A DNA stretch of 64,000 nucleotides from Amborella trichopoda (GCF_000471905.2 NW_006500346.1:516162-580161), one strand, 5' to 3'; positions 35,468 through 46,844 are shown, counted from the first letter of the stretch. Made by a program: numbers and translations. Notes: generated by a model from the sequence alone, not told the origin.

Positions 35468-36555
35468 TCAAGCATTTATCTCCGATGTGCACTGATGCTC
35501 TCTGTGACAGCTTCTTCTATTCCAAAACATCTTTGAACAGCTCGTTTTCTCTATCCACGCCCCTTCCATCTTCTCCTCCTCTGCCAAAGAAGCATTTCCT
35601 TGAGTCTCTGATGTCCGGTCTTGTGTTTCTCTCTCTTGATTTTCTCTCTCATCAGTTTCCAAAGAAGGACAAGGGTCATCATTACAAGTGCATGAAGGAA
35701 TGGCAACTGACGGGAAAGGGCTACAAGAAACCGAACAAAAGAGCTCTGAGGAAACCGAGGCAACCCTGTTCTTTCGATATTCGGGTTTAGAAGAAGCCAG
35801 TGTTGAAGGTGGCTCAGGGTCACAAGAGTGGAGCATACATGGCGTACAAAGCCCTAGAGAGAGGTTTAGTTTGAGGTCTTTTCCTGGGAAGCCAGGAAGT
35901 CTCGAGAAGGCGACGATTCCATTACGGCAGAGAGGACAGGGTATGGAGCCAGGTGGACCCACTACATCGAAGGTATTATTGTTGGTGGAGCAAAGATAGA
36001 GGGCACATCTGATGCAAATCCCATGTCCACAACCTAAAGAAGAAAAAAAGACAGACAAAAGTTTTATGCAGTGTTGGAAAGCCTGAACTCAGTCGAGGAC
36101 CCGCTAGGGTCCGAAGCCCAATTGAGAGTCCAACTTGGCAGAGTCTCAATAAAAGTATAAAGAAAATCTTTAGCTTGGATCAGACTTGCCCTGTTTTTGG
36201 GGTTAGTCATCCGGAACTGGCACCCTGCCAGGTCTGAGTGACTCGAGCGAGTCCGATCCCGAATCAAAGCAAACTACTCCCAACCGAGCGAGCTTATACA
36301 TTGAAACAACTAACTTAAAAGCATTGCCAAGAGGATCATGCTGCAAGAAGAAGCTCAGTTACTCATAAATATATACAATGTGTGCGCACCTGCATGCACG
36401 TGCGTGCACATACACACACACACCCATAAGAGAAGCTCAGTTGCACAAAAAAGGAAACATGAGTGAAGAGTACCAATTCCTTAAAGGCTAAAGCTTTGGG
36501 AGACCTAACAGCCCCTCCCTTCCTCCCTTTCTTTCTCACTCCTGTCCCAAACAAC

Positions 36556-36594
<39 letters not shown>

Positions 36595-36789
36595 TCTCCT
36601 ACTACTCTCTCTCTCTCTCTCTCTCTCTCTCCTCCTCCTACCTACCTACCTACTCGTACCCGTACTACGTNNNNNNNNNNNNNNNNNNNNACGTACTACG
36701 TTAACGTAACGTAACGTACGTACGGTACGTACGTACTACCTACCCTCCCTCCCTTCCCTTCCTTCTTCTACTCTCTACCACCACCCACC

Positions 36790-36827
<38 letters not shown>

Positions 36828-39800
36828 GTCCTACCAACCCTACCTCTCTCTCTCTCTCTCTCTCCCCCCCCCCACCCCACCCTTCCCAAACATGTGTGCA
36901 AGCACATGTCCATATGTATGTGCATGATAGCCATGTGTTTGTGTGTCTGAACTCCAAAGAAATCAAAATCTGATGCCCAATATAACTATTACTAATTAAT
37001 TCTCAGTAAATTCTTAACTTCAAACAGCAATGAAGGAAAATAATTTCCCACAGTAACCAAACAATGTGAGACTTTGTTGAAAACTCAATATCTGTGATTA
37101 AGTGCCAAACAGGATAACACTGGAATTGAGATCCACACTAAGAAAACATTAGTAAAGGGCCAACGAAAGGAACTTATCACAAGAGTACCTCAAATATGAT
37201 GCATATGATCGCAAAGCATAAATAAAAATCTGAAGAGTTCTTACATGAACATGAGTTCCAAAGCTCATCCCCTTTAGGGCTGAATCCTGACTGAAGATAT
37301 GAAGGGGAGCATCTAAATAAGTACTAAAAGGTTCCAAGAAATGTTTGAAAGGGTTTACAGCTTTGGTCTTACAAGTTGAGAAATGATGATCAGTACGGAT
37401 CTTTGTAAAATGTCCTGGAGACCAAGACAAACACTGAAACACCATTATTCTGTTACTTATTCAGCAGTTTTATTATCCCATGAAACATAAAACGTCTCTC
37501 AAGCAATCCAATAATGCTTTCATAAACAGCTAGTGGTCTACATTACTTGACATTTTTTTTCGCATTTACATCAGCACTAGAATAAAATATAGAACTGGGG
37601 AAACTTACCATCTGCAGCAACTGTACAAACTCTCTCCAGGCAGACAGCACAAAGATCGCCATCATCAGAGGAGGCACTCGTTGACTGCAACCCACATTCT
37701 CTGTATGGAAGTGAAGGTACTAATCAAATTCTCATAAACGTGAACACTGATTACAAGTCAAGGAAGCTCATGGAAAAATACAATATGATGCCTAGATTTC
37801 TCAAGAATAAAATGTCAAGGGAGCTTCTAGATGAAAAATGAAAATACAAGGTAGTTTGCGGATTTCTGGGGTAGGAATCTCAGGTACAAGCTATAAAGGA
37901 CACATTTACATCTACTGTTACAGAATGGGCAAGACAATGGAAGGAGTTCAAGGTCTAGTCAGCAACGGACTTTTGCATAACTGGAATGCCATTACAAGGT
38001 CCACGCTGATGTTCATAACAAGATCTACTCACTGCTTAGTGCCGGAATAGGCACCATCAAACTGAATTTTGATGGTTGCTTATATGCTGGGAGCCATTGG
38101 CAGAGGTTTGAGAAACAGTACAGCTGGCATGCTACTGTCCACTCAAAGTAGATTGGCATCCCAACATGGACCTTGCCGAGGCTCACACCCGCCTAGAAGA
38201 CCTTAAACTGTTCAATTGGACTTGGGACTCCTTCTTGGTGGATGACGGATAATCCAAGAATGTCATTAACTTGGCAAATCGGTTAGTCACTTGCCCCAGG
38301 AAATTGAAGCCAAGTATTTAACCAAATCTTTTCAAACTTAATAGATCATTACAAATGTCTTTGCAACAAAAAGGGGACTACCAGTTCAAATTTCATAATT
38401 ATTCATCCCCAACCCTAGAGGGGCTCGTTTTTTGGTGGTTTCTTTTACAAATTTTATGCCAATTGTTGGCCAGTCAACTATACAAAAGTCTCTCTGTATT
38501 GTTAATAGGGAAAAGTTCCCATACTTCCCCTACAGCATAGAAGATCTATGCTTCCCCTACCATCCAGCCATCCAATTTTGATCAAGAGAGCCACTCACCG
38601 TTTGATCTTAGATCCAACGTCTCAAAGTATTTTATTTTTAGTTTTTTTTATACAAATTGTATGAATATGAAATTTGGTACGTGCCATCTTCTCATTGGGG
38701 CAAACCTATAAAAAATATTAAAAATAATTTTCAATAAAATATAATGACCAAAATACCCCTTGAAAATTTTCAGGGGTATTTGGTCATTTTATTTTATTGA
38801 AAATATTTGTTTTATATTTTTTGCTAGTGCGCGTTTAATAGAGGATTGAACGTCCAAAATTTGGTGTCAAAATAGTTTATAAAAAAAAAAAATTAAAAAT
38901 AAAATAGTGTAGAGACGTGACATTGTGATTGGGGCAATCTTAGCCCTCCATTCAGAATGGAGAGTTGGATAGGGGCAAGTATATAGTTTTATGCCGTAGG
39001 GGAAGCATAGAAAGCTTTCCCTTGTTATTATAATCAATATTATCAGCCACCATAATAATTTTTGATTCTGCTCTCTCTCATTCCCCCTTGGCATAAGGGG
39101 GATGAGAGAGACATCTTTTTGTTGGTTGCTGTGTTCTTTGCATTGTAACTAATAAAAAGATGCTTTTTTATTCTACTCTCTCTCATCCCCCTTGGCATAA
39201 GGGTTCTGTTTGCTTTCCGGCTGTGGAATAGCACTTCTCTCTTTCTTTTTGTACTCACTCCTCTCTATATATATAACAGTTAACATTTTCAAAAATAAAA
39301 TAAAATATTATGAGTCACCATTTCTCAGGAAAAGAACCATCCCATATATATTTGATAAGGCGCAATTTAGATATTTTGCTTATTATGCAAGGTACACAAA
39401 CAAGTGACTTTGGAGAAGAGAACTAAAGCTTAAAAGCAAGCAGCAACTTTTCATCACACAGTATAACAGATTAAGATTAGATTTGCTCTTCATCTTCAAT
39501 CACAAAAAATCACATGCATTGACAAATTCAAATGTCACCGTGAGCTTAGGAAATGATGATGGCCAGATCTAAACCAAAGTCTGTCACCCAACTGATAGTA
39601 AAAGAAAGGAAAAGTATATGTATATGATAACCCTGTATATTCCAGAAACCACAGTCCCTAGGTGCTATCAGCATCCAATCAAATGATGAAAGGCGATGAA
39701 TAAAAGATTGGGGCTACCAGAAGCCATGGCCGGAGTGGTAGGTCCACTCTCTCTCCCTCACATCCCTCATTTGATTGGATGTGATCACCCAAGTGGACTA

Positions 39801-42800
39801 TAGTTCTCCATAGTTGAGTTGGCGTTTTAGTGCACGAAAGAAGTTGGGAACCACCATCAAATTGGTCACAGGGAAGTCATAGAATAGTCTACAGACAATA
39901 AGAACAACTTGTGACACTTTTGTGATAAACTATATCTTTGCATAAAGTCTGTCTGGCACAATTGACAGCGCTGTATAATTCAGCTATTTCTTAGAGGCTA
40001 TGGAAATGGAAATGTTTTAAGGGTATAGTTCTGGGTAATGGGGATAAATGTCATATATAAACGACAAGTGGGTAAAGAAGGTTTTAGGTATTCGCTCTCT
40101 CTAGATTGGAGTAGTGGTAAAAGTCTAGAGCACAAAGTAAGGAAATGATTTTTAGTAGAGCCCCAAGGGATTAGTTGGAAGCTTACAAGGAAAACATAGA
40201 ACAAGAAGGTAGCAACTACGCAAGCTTTTTGGTAACAGCCAGGATTTATATAACAGCACGAGGCACAATAAAATGGTGTGAAATCCAATATCAAGGAAAT
40301 TTTCTTTCTTTTTTGTTCAACTTTCCAAAAAAAAAAGAAAAGTAAAAAAAAAGGAAATTACAAACTTTGTGTACCATTAATTGTGAGATGGCACAGAATG
40401 GCTGTTTTTGGCCTTTAGATCTGAAGGAAGGATGCCCTGTCATTATTATTTAGTGTAAGGAGAAGATCCTTACCATAGACCGCTATGCTTCTAGGTAAGA
40501 CATGTTCTTAATGTAAGTAAGAAAGGAGTTATTGTTGGGTTACGTGATAGCTAAATCACCATACCCATATTTTCTTCTAAAAGATTAAAGGCATTATTGT
40601 AAAAAGAAAAGGGACTTTCTTGAAAAACAAGAAAGTGATATCTATAAAAGAGAGTCAATGAAGACATGATACCCATCTTTTTGAGGGTCACCCTTTGGGA
40701 GTTATGGGAAGGGATCTCCAAGATGGAGATGGGCCTCCAAGAGAGAGAGACATGGTTTCTAAGAGGAGGTATTCCTATGGGATTTTGGGTTAGTTAAGTT
40801 TTTCACTTCTAGAGAGAGAAAATCTCTTGGTTGCTCTCAATATACTCTTTTTGATAATGGTATAATGGTGGGAAAGATATTGATCGACGTGTTACTCGGT
40901 CGGGAGAGCAGGTTCAGAAGGGAAGATCGGTGAGGGTTTTTTACCGATGTTTAGAGAGAGATATTATCTCTTATAACCCAAATTTATAATCTTCATTGTG
41001 ATAGTAGACTTATACTTGTTGAGGCCGTGGATGTAGCCCTACGGGGTGAACCACGTAAATCGTGTGTTTTGGTGGTGTTATTTTTTTTTTTTTTTTATTT
41101 CGCGCATTCGATTTATAACTGTATTCATCTACTTCGCATTTAGCCAATCATGTACACGATCTTGGAGGCAATCTTGGTATTTGGGATTCCCGGTTCCACA
41201 TGCTAGGGGTTCCCGAGAACCCTACAGTAATAGTGAACCACAAGTTCACCGATTTATTGAGAAAATAGTGGAACACAAAAGAATCCACCACAATCACTGT
41301 TGCAGTGAGGTTTAATATAGAATTGGATGATCTCAAGCCCATGCAGAAGTTAACCACGCCCCTTGATCTTTACCAGATCAAGTGGCCCAAAGGCACTGAA
41401 AGATATCATCAGATACAATGATATCATATGAGATCGGCTAGGATGAGATACAAACTATGTTACACAAAAGATATAGGTAATACAGACAGTACATCAATTT
41501 TAACTGGAGATGTTGGGAATCCCAGTCATTATGGCGGGATCATTTATTTGTTTTCACTGGTTTAAAGGCTTGTGAAACTAAGGGATTTATTATCTAGTGT
41601 TTGTGTTTGGGATGTAACTCATATCCCAAGAGAGGGAACATGGTCGTAATAGACAGGTGACATAGGAGGTAGAGGTATCTTATAATTTGATTTAGACTTT
41701 TAAACTTGCATGAAGCATTGTTTGAAAGACTTGGTGTTGAAGAGACATTCCATGACATATTAAATATCAAGTTAATCCACAATTTTGAATAGGAAGAGTC
41801 AGAGGCCTACTACAGCACTATAAATGCAATCCAGGAAATCAGAATAGGCAGAGAATAATATGTTTATTCAAGAATGTAAAATGTATGAGGCAATAATTCA
41901 TTGGGTTGGGCCTATGTGAATTACAACTTTACAAGTGCCATAAATTGAATGGAAAACGTAACCACGGATTTGTTTTAGAATTCAACAACATGAATGTCAA
42001 AGGTACCTGGCTATATTGAGTATGCTCATTAGAGGCAACGATAGAAAGTTGGATGGTGGGAAAGTGGGCAAGGTCAAGTCAGAAATTGGTGCCAACAATG
42101 GCTCCAGGCAATGACGACCCCATATTCTAGCAACATCAAGAGGTAGCCACCTGCATGAAGATATAAATCTTTATGTAAGCAACATCAGCTATGAATAAAA
42201 AGAAAATAGATATTTTGGTTTTAACCAGGGAATTAAATGGCAAAGACTTAAGAGGCAAAATTTCCAGCGAATACGGTAACTAGGACGCAAGTTTGGGGAA
42301 GGTACCCATTGCAGTTCAATGTCAACCGGCTAGCACGTCTTGAAAGAAGGATCTGAGGAGACACCAAGAGGCAAAATATCAAAATATTCATCTATGTATT
42401 CATCCATTATAGAAAAATCTACAGCCATGCAGATTCCTAAATCATGTTCGAAGATAATACAAAATTCAAGTGGCCCTACCTGGCAACATTTCAGATTTCC
42501 TCCACATGCAGCATAATGCAAAGGAGTACTTCCAGCTCCTAAAAAGAGAAAATATGGTTATAGAATAATACCTTTAAAGGCTAATTATCTCTCGAATGGA
42601 AAATAAGAAGTGCACCAGAATGACAGTTTATAGCTAAAAAGAATAACAAAATCCACCTATCAAATCCATAGATGCGCCATAGTGGAAAGTCACAGAAGAA
42701 ACATTTGCATGAATATCGAGCAGCAACTGTACACAATCAGAATGTCCATTCAATGCAGCCATATGAAGAGCTGTTATGCCACCATCGGCTGCCTTGTTCA

Positions 42801-43632
42801 CAAACTTGGATAGAGCACTGACAAAGAATGAACTCAACTCATAAACAAAGGTACCATAAAACAAAATCAATATTAAAAATGTAAGGAAAATAGATAAACA
42901 ATGAAAAGGGAACAGACTCTATCCAAAAGATCCTCTAAAGTTCCACCCAAATAAAAAGGTCACCAAAATATTTATGATCAGTAAGTAGTATAGCTAGTAG
43001 TCCTCAGCCATATCCAAAGTGGCTATTTAAAAAACAAGAAGATCATAGATTCATCAGGCAAACTTAAGATCCAATATTTCAGAATTCATCAATGAAAATA
43101 CTTGTATCTCCACATGACTGAAAGCTGTTAATCCAAGTTAGCCAAGCATCTAGAAGTGGTAGCTATGCAGGGGTTCAGAGTGCTTAAATGTTCCTTGAGA
43201 ATTGTCAATTGTAGTTTGAGTTACCCAAACCCGACCTCCCTCCCCCCCCCCCCAAAAAAAAAACCGGAAAAAAAAAAAAGAAAAAAGAAGAAAAAACTAT
43301 AGGAGAGTCTAGTAACAAAGAGCCAATGGGCAAGAAATAATTATTAGAAAGGAACAAAAAGTGACATACTATTGGTCATATCTGCTCCTCAAAGAAGATC
43401 TATCGCATTGATCATCATTGGTCGAGGAAGTGGACTCATAAGGAGCACTTGGGATAAAATCTGCAACTACAAGTCTAATGCACCGTACATGACCATTTAC
43501 AGCTGCAAAATGCAAAGCTGTCCTACCACTCAGGTAGTCTGCTCTTGTAACCTGAAAAAATAACCTAGTCATGTACTAAAATCATAAGAAGAGAAAACTT
43601 AATAAACCATATGGTGTGTGCACATGTGTGTG

Positions 43633-43676
<44 letters not shown>

Positions 43677-44820
43677 CATTGGCTCTGTAGAGTAGAAGGG
43701 TTTGAACCACCTCCCAATGCCCATATCGGCATGCATGCATCAATGCTGTCTGCAATACAAAGGATAACACTCTAGGCTCAAACTTCTATATGCTCATTCC
43801 TACTTGTATATGTTTCTACACAAATCATTAAAAATGAGTTAACAAATAAAAATTACAATACAAAGATAACACTCAATTACAAGTTTAAACCAAAGCCGAT
43901 TTTTGTTTAGTTTTTCTTGGTCATCCCAACAAAAGCAGAATGAAATAATGGGACATTGCAAGAAAACAATTGCAAGGCATATACAACAAAGCAGACCAAT
44001 AGCTCTGTAACCATTATGAAATGCTATTAATAATACCATTAAAAATGAGAATAATGACGATACTAATTCCACTAGAGCTAGTCATTTACAGGATTAACGT
44101 ATAGTTTCTTTTTTTAGATTTTTCTTTAAGCAACAGCTGCTACAGAAGTAGGTAGGGGAATATTGGCAAGGCCTCATCAAAACTATCAGAAACATAGAAC
44201 CTTGATTTCAAAAGCATCAAGACTAATCTTCAAAGAAGAAAGGATCAGAAGAATCCAGGGCTCAACAGAAGTCCAGTTATATCCCAAATCAAGCATCAAG
44301 GAATTAATCAGACAAGATTGGTTGTGAAATTTAAAATAGACATCACATAACAACCACGATCATGCCTATCAAAACGAACAAAAAAAAAAAAACTAGAGAG
44401 AGAGAGAATGAAACAAAAGCAAAAAATATAATTAGGAAAACCCACACCTGACCACAATAATTCCTAGAGTTGACATCTGCACCATGTTCCAGCAACAACG
44501 TAACGATCTGCCACACCCAAAACACAAACGAATCATTCGATTATTGCCCAAACAATAAAAGACACATACTCACAAAAAAAAAAAACACAGGTAAGTAGAG
44601 GAGAGAAGGGGAGATTTTCTGAAATATCAAAAATTTAGAGCACCTCATTGTGGCCTTTCGCAGCAGCAAAATGAAGAGGTGAATTAAGCCCACCAAAAGT
44701 CGAGTATTTTGCGAGGCATGGATTGAACTCCAAGAGCATTCGAGCTTCAACCAGATCCCCATCTCTTGCAGCTGAAACGAGGCGCTCACCAGAACCCGAG
44801 CACCCAAATGAATTTCCCAT
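35468..44820 (-). CDS. XBAT33: Ankyrin-repeat RING E3 ubiquitin ligase, XBAT33-like
   Basis: Ten exons on the - strand: 44644-44820, 44448-44507, 43678-43749, 43370-43551, 42657-42817, 42480-42538, 42306-42352, 42007-42150, 37609-37700 and 35468-36033. The joined frame is 519 residues, close to the size of Arabidopsis XBAT33. The protein starts [20 protein letters not shown]. Gly2 could be N-myristoylated and Cys7 acylated, as proposed for the XB3 family. Ankyrin repeats cover about residues 10-250 ([64 protein letters not shown]). The C3HC4 RING has C318, C321, C333, H335, C338, C341, C364 and C367. The tail, [14 protein letters not shown] to SEINA, is characteristic of XBAT33. Known XBAT proteins ubiquitinate target proteins, and relatives act in ethylene and root development; the substrate here is unknown. 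All introns are GT-AG. Intron 8 (37701-42006) is 4.3 kb and full of transposon debris. Intron 9 contains an assembly gap. Confidence 0.92.
36545..36890. repeat. (CT)n microsatellite cluster with assembly gap, XBAT33 intron 9
   Basis: Several CT runs (about 36560-36588, 36605-36631, 36792-36822 and 36845-36862) flank 20 N at 36671-36690. The bases around the gap are ACGT-type low-complexity strings (CGTACTACGT before, ACGTACTACG after) that look like assembly noise. Confidence 0.85.
36671..36690. other. Assembly gap (20 N)
   Basis: Exactly 20 N inside intron 9 of the XBAT33 gene, within the CT-repeat cluster. It does not affect coding exons. Confidence 0.95.
38050..38310 (+). pseudogene. RNase H-like (retroelement-derived) pseudogene fragment in XBAT33 intron 8
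   Basis: In shifting frames on the + strand the stretch encodes TIKLNFDGC, then [20 protein letters not shown], then [20 protein letters not shown] with SFLVDDG and, after a stop, [11 protein letters not shown]. The order fits the plant RNase H family found in LINEs and related genes (KLNxDG; GxGxVxRDSxGxML; AExxALxxGL; VExDSKxVVxLIN). Frameshifts and stops show it is dead. Confidence 0.7.
38499..39030. mobile_element. MITE, family D, with near-perfect 9-bp target duplication
   Basis: The element spans 38508-39021 (514 bp). It starts GGGAAAAGTTCCCATACTTC with CCCTACAG following. It ends CCGTAGGGGAAGCATAGAAA, then GCTTTCCC, so the ends are inverted copies. The flanks TTGTTAATA (38499-38507) and TTGTTATTA (39022-39030) match at 8 of 9 positions. 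A central palindrome (GACCAAAATACCCC with GGGGTATTTGGTC) is also present. It lies in XBAT33 intron 8. Confidence 0.8.
39071..39210. repeat. Short hairpin and its partial direct repeat, XBAT33 intron 8
   Basis: 39073-39089 pairs with 39095-39110, giving a 15-bp stem with one bulge and a 5-base loop (CTCTCTCATTCCCCCTT against AAGGGGGATGAGAGAG). A second copy of the left half and loop (CTCATCCCCCTTGGCATAAGGG) starts near 39180. Confidence 0.7.
39650..39802. mobile_element. Foldback MITE of about 150 bp, XBAT33 intron 8
   Basis: CATCCAATCAAATGA (39672-39686) is perfectly inverted at 39769-39783. The homology extends outward (CAGTCCCTAGGTGCTATCA against TGATCACCCAAGTGGACTA) for a total of about 38 bp per arm. 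The loop of about 80 bp is unrelated. No target duplication was read with confidence. Confidence 0.6.
40533..41226 (+). mobile_element. Probable solo LTR (copia type), XBAT33 intron 8
   Basis: It begins TGTTGGGTTACG and ends AACCCTACA, a TG...CA pair with a short inverted terminus. It has a TATAAAAG-like word near 40650 and the string GCCGTGGATGTAGCCC with GGTGAACCACGTAAATC (about 41023-41060), which is common in plant copia LTR R/U5 regions. The flanks GTTAT (40528-40532) and GTAAT (41227-41231) match at 4 of 5. No internal domain adjoins it, so it is a solo LTR. It is opposite to the gene in orientation. Confidence 0.65.
41232..42000. other. Remainder of XBAT33 intron 8, nothing recognised
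   Basis: No domain or clear repeat was recognised. Confidence 0.35.
43636..43670. repeat. (GA)n microsatellite at the start of XBAT33 intron 3
   Basis: About 17 GA units. On the transcribed strand the run begins about 8 bases after the exon 3 donor, so length changes would move close to a splice site. Confidence 0.85.
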
Positions 44821-45440
44821 CTTAGTGATAATCACCAAGCCTCCATCACCTGACTTAATCAGAAAACCCTAAATCTCCATTACCCTCCTGAAAGAGACCC
44901 AAGTAAAAAAAGGAAAGAGAAGAACCAAATTAACAGTCAAAGTCTAGAGAGAGAAAATTAATAGGAAAACACCCAAAACCCATGTAGAATCCACAGACAA
45001 GCACTTGAAAATGAATTCATTTAGAATAAAAAATGAAACCCAAAAACCCAAATTGAATTCACATAAATAATATTAAAGAAACCAACTCGAATTCACAAAC
45101 TAAATTCTTCATAAAAACAAAATAAAACCCATTAACAATTCACCATCCTGTAAGCCCAAGAACTAGCAGATTATAAAGATAATGGGCACCAAAAAAAGAG
45201 ACAAAAATTCTAAGAGAAATACCGGGAAATATCTTCGCACCCATTTGGATTCAACTGCCATAGAAATTTAGACAAATATCAACTGGGTTTTTCTCCTGTG
45301 ATTAAATACAAATTGATACTATGAAAACGAGAGAATGCTTGAATCTAGCGGAATGCTTGAATCTAGGGGAATCCAAGGCGTTGAAACAGATTAGGTGGAG
45401 TCTCACTCATCCCAAATACTATATATACATATATAAAAAG
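44821..45440 (-). promoter_or_regulatory. XBAT33 5' leader and promoter region (approximate)
   Basis: Upstream of the start codon on the - strand. A TATATGTATATATAG stretch at about 45420-45435 is a plausible TATA region, about 600 bases from the ATG. The transcription start is not determinable. Confidence 0.4.
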
Positions 45441-45456
45441 GTGCTGTATATAATGA

Positions 45457-45600
45457 GAACATTTATTGTTTTTTTTTATTTTATGTTATAAGTAAAATTA
45501 TTAAGAACATTTATTGTTTTTTTTTATTTTATGTTATAAGTAAAATTATTAAGAACATTTATTGTTTTTTTGAATTTTATGTTATAAATAAAATTATTGA
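45457..45600. repeat. Tandem repeat, three units of 48 bp
   Basis: GAACATTTATTG begins at 45457, 45505 and 45553, giving an exact 48-bp period. Units 1 and 2 are almost identical and unit 3 differs at a few bases. The array sits just upstream of the likely XBAT33 promoter. Confidence 0.85.
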
Positions 45601-45746
45601 AAAGATCTGCTATTGAATATTGGAAAAACCTATGATCGAATCATTGCGTTGACAGATAATCACTTGTAATACGGATATAACTCTTCTAGAATTCTTCGCA
45701 TACGGTCCTACTCTTAATGCTCTTGTTTTGTAACTTTTTTCAAGGA

Positions 45747-45747
<1 letters not shown>

Positions 45748-45776
<29 letters not shown>
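45748..45776. repeat. (AAT)n microsatellite
   Basis: About nine AAT units, with a second short run near 45798-45825. Confidence 0.85.
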
Positions 45777-45779
<3 letters not shown>

Positions 45780-45849
45780 GGGAAATGGAGTAAATAATAA
45801 TAATATCCCTAATAATAATAATATATGAAAAAGAACAAAGAATTACGAA

Positions 45850-46618
45850 TAACTCCTAGTGACAAACTTTTTTTGCAACTTACCCCAACTCAAATATTTC
45901 TCTCATTTTTTTTGCCTTTCAATATACGTTCTTAGCGAGTACCCCGATATACAAAAAAGCACATTTGTTTTTATGAAAATACCCTTTTGGTACAAAAAGA
46001 ATTAATTTTGGCTGGATATTCACATGGCATACGTATAGTACCAAAAGCCACATTGGCTATCGGACCGCTTGTTCAATTTGTCAAACCGCACTTTTGTCCA
46101 CAAAAAATAGTACCAAAAGCCACATGGGCTATCGGACCGTTTGTTCAATTTGTCAAACCGCACTTTTGTCCACAAAAAAAAGTGTCGAAAGTGTCTGTTT
46201 TGTCGGACCGCACTTTTGTCTAGAAGCAGCAACGTCGAATCCCTTATTCAAGTTGCTGGATTGCAGTTTTGATCAGAACGAAAGTGCCGGACCGCATGTC
46301 TGTTTTGTCGAATCACAGTTTTGACCAAAACGAAAAGTGCCAGACCGCTTGTTTTGACTGGACTGCAGTTTTGACCAAAACGAAAGTGCTAAACTGCTTG
46401 TTTTGAACTGCGGGACCGCAGTTTTGACCGAACAAGGGAAAGAGGTGAGAAAGAGAGGCGTGGGTAAAAGTGTTAGGGTAGTTTAGTCTTTTTTTGTTTG
46501 GGTTGGGGGTATTTGTTAGAAAAGCATGGTTTGGGGTAAAAATTAAGAGAAAATATTATGTTGGGGTTAAGTTGCATAGGAAATATATATTTGGGGCTTT
46601 TTTGTAATTTTATGAGAA
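45850..46618. mobile_element. Inverted-repeat element, family G, with CGGACCGCA minisatellite core
   Basis: The left part has TTGCAACTTACCCCAACTC and the right part has GGGGTTAAGTTGCATAGG with TTGTAATTTT, the same inverted pair as the copy at 18207. The core (46030-46430) starts with a tandem duplication of about 73 bp holding CCACATNGGCTATCGGACCG and AAACCGCACTTTTGTCC. It then continues as degenerate units with GTGCCGGACCGC and CAGTTTTGACC. Confidence 0.7.
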
Positions 46619-46619
46619 A

Positions 46620-46844
46620 AAAAAGTATATAATGAGATTATTTATCTTTGGTCTTATACCATCACAATTAATCTTAACCATTGGAAGTGAAATTAGGTAG
46701 TTGCATTTTATTCATTGACCAAGCTCAAACTTTAAAATAATCTTGAATTTTGTGGCACACCCTATGATTTCATAACTTATGGTAAAAGGTATAATTGTGA
46801 CCTCCTTATATCAAAGGTAAAATATATCATTGTATACAATGCCA
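46620..46844. mobile_element. MITE, family B (decayed copy)
   Basis: It starts AGTATATAATGAGATTATTT and ends TCATTGTATACAATGCC, with ATTGACCAAGCTCAAAC in the interior. It directly follows the family G element. Confidence 0.6.

Noticed and set aside
35485..35999. 100-codon frames on the + strand opposite the last XBAT33 exon
   Set aside because: Shadow frames of a conserved exon. The XBAT33 reading on the other strand has a RING domain and a family-specific tail.
45457..45600. The direct repeats here as a CRISPR array
   Set aside because: Units are contiguous 48-bp repeats without spacers, in plant nuclear DNA.
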